A DNA stretch of 48,478 bases from Lachnospiraceae bacterium UBA7054 (GCA_002492725.1 DLAF01000027.1:1-48478), one strand, 5' to 3'; positions 26,473 through 35,381 are shown, counted from the first letter of the stretch. Numbers and translations are program-made. Notes: generated from the sequence alone by a model not told the origin.

Positions 26473-26501
26473 TTGACACGTTCCATGGAAACAGATAGAA
26501 T
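26473..26501 (+). promoter_or_regulatory. Sigma-A-type promoter upstream of the Rpn-like gene
   Basis: TTGACA (26473-26478), a 17-base spacer and TAGAAT (26496-26501) give a near-consensus promoter. It lies in the 307-base AT-rich gap 26356-26662. Transcription would start near 26508 and give a leader of about 155 bases. Confidence 0.65.
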
Positions 26502-26526
26502 AAACTCATCAGGGAAATTCTAACAG

Positions 26527-26567
26527 ATGTGCGTTCCGCACATTCATGACAGTTTCTGTCGGATTTT
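26527..26567 (+). promoter_or_regulatory. Two hairpins in the Rpn-like gene leader, possible attenuator
   Basis: ATGTGCG-TTC-CGCACAT (26527-26543) is a perfect 7-bp hairpin. GACAG-TTT-CTGTC (26548-26560) is a 5-bp hairpin followed by GGATTTTTC, which resembles a weak intrinsic terminator. Both lie between the promoter at 26473 and the start at 26663, so they may limit expression of the nuclease gene. The rest of the gap shows no gene. Confidence 0.4.
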
Positions 26568-26662
26568 TCTAATATAGCGACAACAGAAGATACGGCAGAA
26601 AGGGAAATGCGCATCTGTGGATGGCATGCTTTTCTTCCTGCCGGAGTACAGGAGGAAGAAGC

Positions 26663-27646
26663 ATGAAAAAAACACCTACGGCAAAGACACAGAAGGTATG
26701 TATTCAGAGACCATGGAGATTCTGGAGATTCGGACGGAAAGCTAAAGTACAGCGCAATGTAAAGGACAGGCTGTTCCGATTCCTGTTCGAGAAAGACAGG
26801 GAGGCGCTCCTTGAGCTGTATAATGCACTGAACGGAACAGCATATACGGATGCGTCACAGTTGGAGATTGTGACGATTGGGAGTGCGGTCTATGTGGTGA
26901 TGAAAAATGACCTTGCCTTTGTACTGGCGGGGACATTGAACATGTATGAGCATCAAAGCACCTACAGCCCGAATTTACCTGTCCGGTTTCTGATTTATCT
27001 GGCACAGGAGTACCAGATGGTGATCGAAGAGGCGGAGAAGAGTCTCTACGGGACGAGCCGAATCAGCCTTCCGACGCCGCAGTGCGTGGTGTTCTATAAC
27101 GGGACAAAGGAGATGCCGGAGGAGCAGACGCTTAGGCTGTCGGATGCCTTTGAGAACGGGGGAGTCCGAGCGGATGTGGAGCTGACGGTGCGGATGCTCA
27201 ACATCAATCAGGGATATAATGATCCGCTGATGGAGAAGTGCAGGACATTAGAAGAGTACGCTGAGTTTGTGGACATCATAAGAATGTATATGCGTGAGAG
27301 AAAAAAGCCGGAGGAAGCATTGGCGGAGGCAGTGGATTACTGTATAGAAAACGGGATTCTTGAGGAATTTTTAAGAAAGAACCGTGCGGAGGTGCTTGGC
27401 ATGTTGTTGGAAGAGTTTGATGTAAAGAAATATGAGCGGACTTTGAGGAGCGAAGGCTTTGAGGAAGGCCGTGAGGAGGGTATAAAGCTTGGAAGAAAGC
27501 AGGAAAAAGAGCTGGGAATCCGATTAACGCTGGAAATTTTAAAGGAATCCGATTTTTCAAGAGAATATGCGCGAAGAAAGCTACAGGAAAAGTTCGCGCT
27601 GTCCGAGGCAGAGGCGGAGCAGATGCTTTCGTGTTATTGGAAATAA
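26663..27646 (+). CDS. Rpn-family PD-(D/E)XK nuclease / putative transposase
   Basis: The 327-residue product has the layout of Rpn (PF04754/PF12784-type) proteins: a basic N-terminus, a nuclease core around residues 40-160 with DLAFVLAGTLNMYEHQSTYS (Asp and ExQ-type acids), and an acidic, helical C-terminus with GFEEGREEGIKLGRKQEK. E. coli Rpn proteins promote RecA-independent recombination through DNA cleavage. ATG 26663 has a strong AGGAGGAAGAA site. It has its own promoter and leader hairpins and sits at the right end of the glycan island, which fits a mobile or recombination-linked gene. Confidence 0.82.
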   Translation: MKKTPTAKTQKVCIQRPWRFWRFGRKAKVQRNVKDRLFRFLFEKDREALLELYNALNGTAYTDASQLEIVTIGSAVYVVMKNDLAFVLAGTLNMYEHQSTYSPNLPVRFLIYLAQEYQMVIEEAEKSLYGTSRISLPTPQCVVFYNGTKEMPEEQTLRLSDAFENGGVRADVELTVRMLNINQGYNDPLMEKCRTLEEYAEFVDIIRMYMRERKKPEEALAEAVDYCIENGILEEFLRKNRAEVLGMLLEEFDVKKYERTLRSEGFEEGREEGIKLGRKQEKELGIRLTLEILKESDFSREYARRKLQEKFALSEAEAEQMLSCYWK

Positions 27647-27771
27647 AGATAAAAAGAGATAAATAAATGATAGGATAAAGGCCTGATATGAAGTATGAAA
27701 TTGCGCTTGATATCAGGTCTTTTAGCGTTGAGAAAATACTAAAAAAGGAAAAAGAGAAAGAGGATAAAACA

Positions 27772-28434
27772 ATGAATTTTGAATTAACCGCATCCATGAT
27801 GTGTGCCAATTACGGTAATCTGGCAAAGGAAGTGAGGGATCTTGAAGAGGGCGGCATCGACTCCTTCCATATAGATATCATGGACGGCCGTTATGTGCCG
27901 AATTTTGCCATGTCTTTAAATGATATGCGGTATATTGCCAGAGCGACAAAAAAGCCGCTGGATGTCCACCTGATGATAGAGCACCCAAACAACAATATCC
28001 ATATTTTTCTGGAAAATTTGCGGGAAGGAGATACCGTTTATATTCATCCCGAGGCGGAATATCATCCTTCCACCACCTTGCAGAAAATTATAAATGCGGG
28101 AATGATACCGGGAATTGCCATCAATCCGGGGACAAGCATTGAGACGGTGATGGAAATGCTTGTGATTGTGAAGAAGGTGTTGGTGATGTCGGTCAATCCG
28201 GGCAATGCGGGGCAGATGTATCTGCCTTATGTGGGGAAAAAGATCACGAAGCTTCTGGCAATTAAGGATGAGATCAATTTTGAAATCTATTGGGACGGTG
28301 CCTGCGGTGCGGATAAGATCATACAGTATGCACCGAGGGGAGTGAAAGGTTTTGTGTTGGGAACAACGCTGCTGTTTGGCAAATCGACGTCATACAAAGA
28401 AACATTGGCAAATATCAGGGAGTTAAAATTTTGA
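27772..28434 (+). CDS. Ribulose-phosphate 3-epimerase family protein
   Basis: The 220-residue TIM-barrel protein keeps the family's metal and catalytic positions: His and Asp in FHIDIMDGRYVPNF, His in DVHLMIEHP, and Asp in YWDGACGADKI. MSVNPGNAGQMYLP matches the phosphate-side loop. The last motif is unusual: WDGACG replaces the common VDGGI, suggesting a diverged subfamily. Rpe interconverts D-xylulose-5-P and D-ribulose-5-P. It is followed after 1 base by a TarI-like and then a TarJ-like gene, so it probably supplies ribulose-5-P for CDP-ribitol. ATG 27772 follows GAAAGAGG; an in-frame ATG at 27688 adds a poor, lysine-rich extension. Confidence 0.85.
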   Translation: MNFELTASMMCANYGNLAKEVRDLEEGGIDSFHIDIMDGRYVPNFAMSLNDMRYIARATKKPLDVHLMIEHPNNNIHIFLENLREGDTVYIHPEAEYHPSTTLQKIINAGMIPGIAINPGTSIETVMEMLVIVKKVLVMSVNPGNAGQMYLPYVGKKITKLLAIKDEINFEIYWDGACGADKIIQYAPRGVKGFVLGTTLLFGKSTSYKETLANIRELKF

Positions 28435-28435
28435 T

Positions 28436-29194
28436 ATGAACATAGCATTGATTCTGTCGGGTGGTACGGGTACGCGGGCAGGCGGCAAAATTCCCAAGCA
28501 ATACATAGCAGTATGCGGCCGGCCCGTGATCGGCTATTGTTTGGACGTTTTTTGGAATCATCCGAAAATTGACGCAGTGCAGATTGTGGCAGACTGCGGC
28601 TGGCGCGAGGTCATTACGGCGTACATGGAAGAAATGAGGCAGAGACGGAACGGGTGGCAGGAGAACAAGGCAGCTGCGCAGAAATACTGTGACAAATGGC
28701 GGGGGTTTTCCGAGCCGGGTAAGAACAGGCAGCTTTCTATTCTAAATGGATTGCAGGACATTTTATGTTATGCGGACAGAGCGGATACGGTGATCATCCA
28801 TGATGCGGCAAGGCCGCTGGTGTCTGCAAAACAGATCACTGCCTGTATAGAAGCCGTGCGTGCGGGGCATGACGGCGCGCTTCCGGTTTTACCCATGAAG
28901 GACACGGTGTACTTTAGTGAAGGCGGCGGAAGGGTCACTTCTCTTTTGGAACGGGATAAGCTATTTGCGGGGCAGGCGCCGGAGGGCTTTGTGCTGGGAA
29001 AATATTATGAGGCAAACAAGGCACTTATGCCGGATCGCATTTTAAGGATCAATGGTTCTACGGAACCTGCAGTATTGGCAGGAATGGATGTGATCATGAT
29101 AGAGGGAGACGAAAGAAATTTTAAGATTACAACGCAAGAGGACTTAAAAAAATTCCAGGAAAACATGATGATGGGGATAACAACAACGGTATGA
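28436..29194 (+). CDS. tarI: IspD/TarI-family cytidylyltransferase (likely ribitol-5-phosphate)
   Basis: The 252-residue product has the nucleotidyltransferase N-terminus SGGTGTRAGGKIPKQYI, then VIIHDAARPLVS and LPVLPMKDTV, all typical of IspD and TarI. These enzymes make CDP-methylerythritol (IspD) or CDP-ribitol (TarI) from CTP. TarI is preferred because a TarJ-like reductase overlaps it (ATGA at 29191) and a pentulose epimerase precedes it. The lid region with KYCDKWRGFSEPGKN is longer than usual. The product could feed the CDP-glycerol transferase-like protein at 1700 (inference). Confidence 0.75.
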   Translation: MNIALILSGGTGTRAGGKIPKQYIAVCGRPVIGYCLDVFWNHPKIDAVQIVADCGWREVITAYMEEMRQRRNGWQENKAAAQKYCDKWRGFSEPGKNRQLSILNGLQDILCYADRADTVIIHDAARPLVSAKQITACIEAVRAGHDGALPVLPMKDTVYFSEGGGRVTSLLERDKLFAGQAPEGFVLGKYYEANKALMPDRILRINGSTEPAVLAGMDVIMIEGDERNFKITTQEDLKKFQENMMMGITTTV

Positions 29195-30237
29195 AAGCTT
29201 ATAGATTGCATGGAGTTGGGGATCTGCGATTGGAGGAGATGCCGCGTCCGCGTTTAAAACGGAAAGAGGTTTTGGTACGGGTAAAAGCGGCAGGCATCTG
29301 CGGTTCAGATATTCCCCGTATTTATCGGACAGGCACATATCATTTTCCGACGATACCGGGGCATGAATTTGCAGGTGTGGTGGAAGAGACAGGAGAAGGC
29401 GCCGATCCTGCGTGGGTGGAAAAACGGGTGGGTGTTTTCCCGCTGATACCTTGTTATGCCTGCGGCCCGTGTCTGGCCGGGCAGTACGAGATGTGCAGAA
29501 ACTATGGGTACCTTGGCTCCAGACAGGATGGCGGGTTTGCAGAGTATGTGGCGGTTCCGGAACAAAATCTGATTGCACTGCCCGGGGAGGTTTCTTATGA
29601 AACGGCGGCGATGCTGGAGCCGATGGCAGTAGCGGTTCATGCCATAAGACGGGCGGCGGTAAGTAAGTCGGGACGGATCGTGGTATGGGGACTTGGAACC
29701 ATCGGGCTGTTTGTGCTTATGTTTCTGATAGAATCCGGGTATCAAAATCTGTTTGCCGTGGGCAACAAGGAGTTTCAGAAACGGATGGCGGTGAAACTGG
29801 GGCTGTCGGAGGAGGCATGCTGCAACAGTAAAACGGAACGGGCGGATCAGTGGATTTTAAAGCGGACAAATCAGGCAGGGCCGGATGTTATTTTTGAATG
29901 TGTGGGCAGGAATGAGACGGTAACACAGGCGGTTGATCTGATGTCCCCCGCCGGTAAGATTCTGGTGGTGGGGAATCCGGATTCAGATATCACTTTTCCG
30001 AAGTCAGTTTACTGGAAAATTCTGCGAAATCAGCTGACGATGACTGGAACATGGAATTCTTCCTTTACGCATGATCCGCAGGACGACTGGCATTATGTAC
30101 TGGAACGGGTAAAAAACGGGCGGGTTATGCCGGAAAGTCTGATTTCTCACAAATATTCACTGGAAGAACTGGCGCAGGGATTGGAATTGATGAGAGATAA
30201 GAGGGAATCGTATGGTAAAATTATGGGAGTGATATAA
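29191..30237 (+). CDS. tarJ: Zinc-dependent MDR dehydrogenase, TarJ-like (ribulose-5-phosphate reductase)
   Basis: The 348-residue product has medium-chain alcohol dehydrogenase features: AAGICGSDIP with the catalytic-zinc Cys, IPGHEFAGVVEE, a structural-zinc run CYACGPCLAGQYEMC, and the NAD(P) loop VVWGLGTIGLFVL. Next to TarI, the expected reaction is reduction of D-ribulose-5-P to ribitol-5-P with NADPH. Other polyol dehydrogenases (sorbitol, galactitol-phosphate) share these motifs, so the substrate call rests on context. Its start overlaps the tarI-like stop. A promoter for the next gene begins 25 bases after it. Confidence 0.75.
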   Translation: MKAYRLHGVGDLRLEEMPRPRLKRKEVLVRVKAAGICGSDIPRIYRTGTYHFPTIPGHEFAGVVEETGEGADPAWVEKRVGVFPLIPCYACGPCLAGQYEMCRNYGYLGSRQDGGFAEYVAVPEQNLIALPGEVSYETAAMLEPMAVAVHAIRRAAVSKSGRIVVWGLGTIGLFVLMFLIESGYQNLFAVGNKEFQKRMAVKLGLSEEACCNSKTERADQWILKRTNQAGPDVIFECVGRNETVTQAVDLMSPAGKILVVGNPDSDITFPKSVYWKILRNQLTMTGTWNSSFTHDPQDDWHYVLERVKNGRVMPESLISHKYSLEELAQGLELMRDKRESYGKIMGVI

Positions 30238-30261
30238 ATTTTTGAAAATCAACAAAATCTA

Positions 30262-30290
30262 TTGGACTCCGCCCCTCGTCATGTTACACT
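30262..30290 (+). promoter_or_regulatory. Promoter upstream of the GH3 gene
   Basis: TTGGAC (30262-30267), a 17-base spacer and TACACT (30285-30290) match a sigma-A promoter. Transcription would start near 30297, giving a leader of about 135 bases before ATG 30433. Confidence 0.6.
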
Positions 30291-30325
30291 AAGTACATAA
30301 CAGGGGGCGGTTGTTTTTTTAATCG

Positions 30326-30394
30326 CGACTTTGAGCAAGAGCACCTCAAAGTCGTTGATGGCAGATGAGAAACTGCATTTGCAGCTTTCTCATC
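30326..30394 (+). promoter_or_regulatory. Two long hairpins in the GH3 leader
   Basis: CGACTTTGAG (30326-30335) and CTCAAAGTCG (30345-30354) form a perfect 10-bp stem. GATGAGAAA (30364-30372) and TTTCTCATC (30386-30394) form a perfect 9-bp stem, extended by an inner CTGC/GCAG. A shorter GCAAC/GTTGC stem follows near 30410. They lie between the promoter and ATG 30433, so they are likely folded leader RNA. No U-run follows, so this is not an evident terminator. Confidence 0.5.
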
Positions 30395-30432
30395 GCCTCT
30401 TTGCAACAAGTTGCTCAGAAATGAGGGATAGC

Positions 30433-32715
30433 ATGACAGCAGAAAAAATCAAAGAAATCGTTTCTCAGATGACACTGGAGGAAAAGGCGTCCATGTGTTC
30501 CGGTGCGGATTTCTGGCACACAGAGGCGGTGGAGCGTTTGGGGATTCCGGCCAGCATGGTTTCGGATGGCCCGCACGGTCTGCGCAAACAGGATCAGGAA
30601 GGCGATCATCTGGGGGTAAATGACAGTATCAAGGCAGTATGTTTTCCTGCCGGCTGCGGAACGGCAGCTTCCTTTAACAGGGAGCTTTTGTGGCAGATGG
30701 GTGAGACTTTGGGCGAAGAATGTCAGGCGGAGGGCGTGAGTGTGATCTTGGGTCCGGCCGTGAATATCAAGCGTTCTCCTCTTTGCGGGCGTAATTTTGA
30801 GTATTACTCTGAGGATCCGTTTGTGGCGAGCGAAGCTGCGGGCGCGTTGATCCATGGGATACAGAGCAAGAATGTAGGGACGAGTATTAAGCACTTTCTG
30901 GCGAACAATCAGGAGACCAGAAGGATGTCCTCAGATTCCAGAATTGACGAACGGACGATCAGGGAGATTTATCTGGCGGCCTTTGAAAACGCGATAAAAA
31001 AGGAAAAACCGTGGACGGTGATGTGCTCCTACAATAGGATCAACGGTACCTATGCGGCGGAAAATCACAAGTATCTGACGGAGGTTTTGCGGGATGAATG
31101 GGGCTTTGACGGCTATGTGATGAGTGACTGGGGTGCGGTCAACAGCCGTGTAAAAGACTTGCAGGCAGGACTGGATCTGGAGATGCCTTCCTCGAATGGC
31201 TCCAATGACAAGCTGATCGTAGGGGCAGTACAGAGCGGCGAGCTGCCGGAGAAAGTGCTGGATACTGCGGTAGCGCGCATCTTAAACATTGTTTTCCGCT
31301 ATGAGGAAAATCGGGATAAGAGTGCGGTCTTTGACCGGGATAAAGACCATGAAATGGCCCGCAGGGTGGCACAGGAGACTATTGTACTCCTGAAAAACGA
31401 CGGTGTGCTCCCGCTCTCCGATAAGGACGAGATCGCTTTTATCGGGAAATATGCAAAAACACCCCGTTATCAGGGCGGCGGAAGCTCCCATATCAACAGC
31501 CACAAGATCACCTCGGCGCTGGACGAGGTGAAGGGTATGGCAAATATCACCTACGCGCAGGGATTTGACGATCGGGAAGACAAGACAGATGAAGCGCTGC
31601 TTACGGAAGCGGTAGAGGCGGCAAAGAAGGCCAAAGTGGCGGTAATTTTTGCCGGGCTTCCCGATGCGTTTGAGTCAGAGGGATTTGACAGACAGCATAT
31701 GCGCATGCCGAATTGCCAGAATGAGTTGATTTCCAGGGTGGCTGCGGTACAGCCGAACACGGTGGTGGTACTGCATAACGGTTCTCCCGTGGAAATGCCC
31801 TGGGTGAATGAGGTTAAGGGCATTCTGGAGGCATATCTTAGCGGGCAGGCAGTAGGCGGTGCGGTCTGCGATATTTTGTTTGGCAGGGTAAATCCCAGTG
31901 CAAAGCTGCCGGAGACCTTTCCGCTGAAGCTGGAAGATAATCCTTCCTATCTGTCTTATATCGGGGAGGGTGACATGGTGGAATACCGCGAGGGTATTTT
32001 CGTGGGATACCGTTATTATGAGAAGAAAAAAATGGAGGTACTTTTCCCGTTCGGACATGGGCTTTCCTATACGACTTTTGCTTATTCCAATCTGCGCACG
32101 GACAAGGATTCCATGAAGGATACGGATACCATGGAGGTGTCTGTGGATGTGGAAAATACGGGAAAGATGGCGGGCAAAGAAGTGGTGCAGCTCTATGTGG
32201 CGGATCAGGAGAGTACGGTAATCCGTCCGCTCAAGGAGCTCAAGGGTTTTGAGAAGGTGGAGCTTGCGCCGGGCGAGAAGAAGACGGTCACCTTCCGCTT
32301 GGATAAGAGGGCTTTTGCTTATTACAGCGTAAAGATCCATGACTGGCATGTGGAGTCGGGAGTATTTGAAATCATGGTTGGCGCATCCTCGGCAGACATA
32401 AAATTAACTAAAAAAGTCAACGTTGAATCCACGGTAAAGATTCCTTTTGTTTATACAACGGATACCACGATGGGAGACGTGCTGAAGAATCCTCGGGCGA
32501 AGGAGATCGTCAAAGAGCTCTTTCAGGTTGACATTTTTGCAGGGGCAGAGGCAAAGGATAAGGGTGACGCAGCCAGCGAGGCAATCTCCGATGAGATGAG
32601 TGCAGCCATGGCAGAATTTACCCCTTTACGGGGAGCGCTCAGCTTTGGCGGCAACATGAGTATGGCGGATATACAGGAGATCGTGGATAAGCTCAATGCG
32701 CTGGAAGAAGGGTAA
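30433..32715 (+). CDS. Glycoside hydrolase family 3 (beta-glucosidase-like)
   Basis: The 760-residue product has the GH3 order: an N-terminal barrel with SDGPHGLR, GRNFEYYSEDP and KHFLANNQET; the nucleophile Asp at about residue 232 in GYVMSDWGAVNSR; then the alpha/beta domain (QETIVLLKNDGVLPL) and a C-terminal fibronectin-III-like domain. No signal peptide is seen, so it likely hydrolyses imported oligosaccharides in the cytoplasm. ATG 30433 has GAGGGA 5 bases upstream. The same frame is open back to TTG 30331, but that stretch holds the perfect hairpins of the leader and adds no family residues. It has its own promoter and is followed by the LysM gene after 21 bases. Confidence 0.92.
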   Translation: MTAEKIKEIVSQMTLEEKASMCSGADFWHTEAVERLGIPASMVSDGPHGLRKQDQEGDHLGVNDSIKAVCFPAGCGTAASFNRELLWQMGETLGEECQAEGVSVILGPAVNIKRSPLCGRNFEYYSEDPFVASEAAGALIHGIQSKNVGTSIKHFLANNQETRRMSSDSRIDERTIREIYLAAFENAIKKEKPWTVMCSYNRINGTYAAENHKYLTEVLRDEWGFDGYVMSDWGAVNSRVKDLQAGLDLEMPSSNGSNDKLIVGAVQSGELPEKVLDTAVARILNIVFRYEENRDKSAVFDRDKDHEMARRVAQETIVLLKNDGVLPLSDKDEIAFIGKYAKTPRYQGGGSSHINSHKITSALDEVKGMANITYAQGFDDREDKTDEALLTEAVEAAKKAKVAVIFAGLPDAFESEGFDRQHMRMPNCQNELISRVAAVQPNTVVVLHNGSPVEMPWVNEVKGILEAYLSGQAVGGAVCDILFGRVNPSAKLPETFPLKLEDNPSYLSYIGEGDMVEYREGIFVGYRYYEKKKMEVLFPFGHGLSYTTFAYSNLRTDKDSMKDTDTMEVSVDVENTGKMAGKEVVQLYVADQESTVIRPLKELKGFEKVELAPGEKKTVTFRLDKRAFAYYSVKIHDWHVESGVFEIMVGASSADIKLTKKVNVESTVKIPFVYTTDTTMGDVLKNPRAKEIVKELFQVDIFAGAEAKDKGDAASEAISDEMSAAMAEFTPLRGALSFGGNMSMADIQEIVDKLNALEEG

Positions 32716-32736
32716 AGAGAGGAAACGGTATCTGAT

Positions 32737-33657
32737 ATGATGTTTACGGACAGAGGGCAAATGCGGCGGCTGCGAGCCGCCGCGCTAATCTTGGGCGGTA
32801 TGTTTGCTGTGTGCGGATTATTTTCCCATGGGAGAATTTTCTGCGAGGCAAAGGAGACAGGAGCGACAGCCAAACAGGAAATGGATACGGATGTCAACAC
32901 CAAGAAGGGGGCTGCTGCTGATGCCGAACAGGAGGTCACGCGGTTTGTCACCTCCTATTATGAAGCACAGACGCCGGAAGAGATTGACAAGCTGGCAGAC
33001 TATGTGGATAACCCACAGAGCGTAGACTTTCAGAGGGATCTTTTGCGGCAGCGGCTGACATTCAGGGTAGGCGGCGTTCAGGGGTGGGAAAATCTCAAGG
33101 TGATTGTGCTTCCGATGTCTGACGGAAAACACTGGGTGGTTTCGGTAAGCAGCGATCTGATCGTTGAGGGCATTGACGTCGGAATCCCCGGTTTGAGGGT
33201 AGAGCTGGTCGGCAGAAATGAAAAAGGAGAGTTGAAGATTGTAAAATACGATGACACGGAGTTTTCAGATGCCTTCCTAAAAGAGGTACGGGAGCTTTCT
33301 CTTTCGGATGAGATTATAGAGCATAGCAATGAGACTGCAGCGGCGTATAATGATTTGATCAGTGAGCGATCCGACATCATGGAGTGGGTCATGGAGACAA
33401 ACGAGACCGTTGATAAAGAGATGTCGGAGGCGCTGGCACGGGAAGAGGCGTTTCCTGAAGAAACGGATTCCGAGAAAGAAAAGGCCGATACAAAAAGCGA
33501 TAGTTATACCGTGCAAAAAGGCGACTGCCTCTGGGACATCGCCGAAGAGCAGCTCGGTAACGGGATGCTCTGGAGCAGTCTCTACGAGCAGAATAAAGAG
33601 GTAATTGGGGATAACCCTGATTTGATATATGTCGGGATTACATTACAACTCGATTAA
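32737..33657 (+). CDS. Secreted or membrane-anchored protein with C-terminal LysM domain
   Basis: The 306-residue product has a basic N-terminus and a hydrophobic segment (about residues 13-27, AAALILGGMFAVCGL), which fits a signal peptide or anchor. An acidic middle follows, including a folded region of about 60-200 that I do not recognise. The C-terminal LysM domain (about 255-305) reads SYTVQKGDCLWDIAEEQLG and DLIYVGITLQL. LysM binds peptidoglycan GlcNAc, so the protein should sit outside the membrane at the wall. ATG 32737 and 32740 are both possible; GAGAGGAAA lies 11 bases before the first. It converges with pyrG after 42 bases without an evident terminator. Confidence 0.82.
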   Translation: MMFTDRGQMRRLRAAALILGGMFAVCGLFSHGRIFCEAKETGATAKQEMDTDVNTKKGAAADAEQEVTRFVTSYYEAQTPEEIDKLADYVDNPQSVDFQRDLLRQRLTFRVGGVQGWENLKVIVLPMSDGKHWVVSVSSDLIVEGIDVGIPGLRVELVGRNEKGELKIVKYDDTEFSDAFLKEVRELSLSDEIIEHSNETAAAYNDLISERSDIMEWVMETNETVDKEMSEALAREEAFPEETDSEKEKADTKSDSYTVQKGDCLWDIAEEQLGNGMLWSSLYEQNKEVIGDNPDLIYVGITLQLD

Positions 33658-33699
33658 GAGACTGCGCATCTGCGTTGGTTATGCCATCTGTTCGTTTTC

Positions 33700-35307
33700 T
33701 CAACTGTTTTTTGATTTCAGCGCTGCCTCCACAAACCCCTTAAAGAGCGGATGCGGTCTGTTGGGCCTTGACTTTAACTCCGGATGCGCTTGTGTTGCCA
33801 CAAAGAAGGGGTGATCGGGCAGCTCGCACATTTCCACGATGCGCCCGTCAGGCGAAAGTCCGGAGAGCCGCATACCCTTTTCGGTAAGTACGGCACGATA
33901 GTCATTGTTGACCTCGTAGCGGTGTCTGTGTCTTTCGTGGATGGTCTCTTCGCCGTAAAGCTCGTAAGCCTTGGAGACCTTGTCCAACACGCAGGGGTAG
34001 GAGCCGAGCCGCAGGGTGCCGCCGATATCTTCCACGCCGTTTTGGTCGGGCATCAGCGCGATCACGGGATGGGTGGTGGAAGGGGCAAGCTCGATGCTGT
34101 GCGCGTCGTTATATCCAATCACATTTCTTGCAAATTCCACGATGGCAAGCTGCATTCCCAGGCAGAGGCCCAAGAAGGGAATCTTATGCTCCCTTGCATA
34201 GGTGATGGCTTCGATCTTGCCCTCGATGCCGCGGTCACCGAAGCCGCCGGGCACGAGGATACCGTTCACGTCATGAAGCAGGGAATCCACATTGTCTTTG
34301 GTGACTGTTTCGGAATCCACCCACTTGATATCCACTACGCAGCGGTGAGAGATACCGCCGTGTTTTAAAGCCTCCACCACGCTGATGTAGGCGTCGTGGA
34401 GCTGTGTATATTTACCGACCAAAGCAACTGTCACGGAGTCGGTGGGAGTCCGCAGAGATTCCACCATCGCCTTCCAGTCGGTCAGATCCGGTTCCGGGCA
34501 GTCCAGTTTCAGGCATTCGCAGGCTACCTGTGCCAGATGTTCTTTTTCCATGGCAAGGGGCGCCTCATACAAATGTTCCACGTCCAGATTTTGTAAAACG
34601 CGGTTATTCGGCACGTTACAAAACAGCGCAATTTTATCCTTAGTGCCCTGATCCAGCGGATGTTCGCTGCGGCAGACAATGATGTCGGGCCGTATGCCCA
34701 TGCCTTGCAAGTCCTTTACGCTGGCCTGCGTCGGTTTGGTCTTTAATTCCTGAGAGGCGCTTAAATACGGGATCAGAGTCACATGAATCAGAATGGCATT
34801 CTCCTGCCCTACTTCGTGTTGGAACTGACGAATGGACTCCAGGAATGGCTGGCTCTCGATGTCGCCGACGGTGCCGCCCACCTCGATGATGGCGATGCGG
34901 GTATCCTGATCCGTAAAATTACGATAGAATCTGCTTTTGATTTCGTTGGTAATATGGGGGATAACCTGGACGGTGCCGCCGCCGTAATCGCCCCGTCTTT
35001 CTTTCTGTAATACAGACCAATAGACCTTGCCCGTGGTCACGTTAGAGTTCTTGTCCAGGTTTTCATCAATAAACCGTTCGTAGTGGCCAAGATCCAAATC
35101 AGTCTCTGTGCCGTCCTCGGTGACGAAAACCTCCCCGTGCTGGATTGGGTTCATGGTGCCGGGGTCGATGTTGATGTAGGGGTCGAATTTCTGCATGGTC
35201 ACCTTGAATCCGCGGGCCTTTAAAAGCCGGCCAAGTGATGCCGCCGTAATACCCTTGCCGAGTCCTGAAACCACGCCGCCTGTGACGAACACGTATTTTA
35301 CTGCCAT
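33700..35307 (-). CDS. pyrG: CTP synthase
   Basis: The 535-residue enzyme makes CTP from UTP, ATP and glutamine. The N-terminal synthase domain starts KYVFVTGGVVSGLGKGITAA and holds KFDPYINIDPGTM and EVGGTVGDIES. The C-terminal glutaminase domain has the nucleophile elbow FLGLCLGMQLA and a late ATQAHPE with the catalytic His and Glu. The start at 35307 has AGGAGAA 5-6 bases upstream on the minus strand; an upstream extension to 35337 lies on the other side of that site. It is divergent from ftsH. A terminator-like hairpin in its leader suggests control by attenuation. Confidence 0.97.
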   Translation of the reverse strand: MAVKYVFVTGGVVSGLGKGITAASLGRLLKARGFKVTMQKFDPYINIDPGTMNPIQHGEVFVTEDGTETDLDLGHYERFIDENLDKNSNVTTGKVYWSVLQKERRGDYGGGTVQVIPHITNEIKSRFYRNFTDQDTRIAIIEVGGTVGDIESQPFLESIRQFQHEVGQENAILIHVTLIPYLSASQELKTKPTQASVKDLQGMGIRPDIIVCRSEHPLDQGTKDKIALFCNVPNNRVLQNLDVEHLYEAPLAMEKEHLAQVACECLKLDCPEPDLTDWKAMVESLRTPTDSVTVALVGKYTQLHDAYISVVEALKHGGISHRCVVDIKWVDSETVTKDNVDSLLHDVNGILVPGGFGDRGIEGKIEAITYAREHKIPFLGLCLGMQLAIVEFARNVIGYNDAHSIELAPSTTHPVIALMPDQNGVEDIGGTLRLGSYPCVLDKVSKAYELYGEETIHERHRHRYEVNNDYRAVLTEKGMRLSGLSPDGRIVEMCELPDHPFFVATQAHPELKSRPNRPHPLFKGFVEAALKSKNS

Positions 35308-35353
35308 TGCTATTCTCCTCCGTATCATCCTAAACATATTACTTTTCTATTAT

Positions 35354-35381
35354 AAAAAAAAATCTGTGTAAAATCTACACA
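35354..35381 (-). terminator. Intrinsic-terminator-like hairpin in the pyrG leader (possible attenuator)
   Basis: Read on the minus strand, TGTGTA-GATTT-TACACA forms a 6-bp stem (35365-35381) followed by GA and then eight or more T. It lies 47-74 bases upstream of the pyrG start. A terminator between promoter and pyrG is known in Bacillus, where CTP level acts through G addition at a GGGC start. No GGGC start is seen here, so the mechanism may differ. Confidence 0.5.

Noticed and set aside
30331..30432. TTG start giving a 34-residue longer GH3 protein
   Set aside because: No ribosome site, and the stretch is occupied by perfect hairpins of the leader; family similarity starts at about MTAEKIKEIV.
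33779..35330. Several plus-strand open frames opposite pyrG
   Set aside because: All are within a conserved CTP synthase gene and show no domain or ribosome site of their own.
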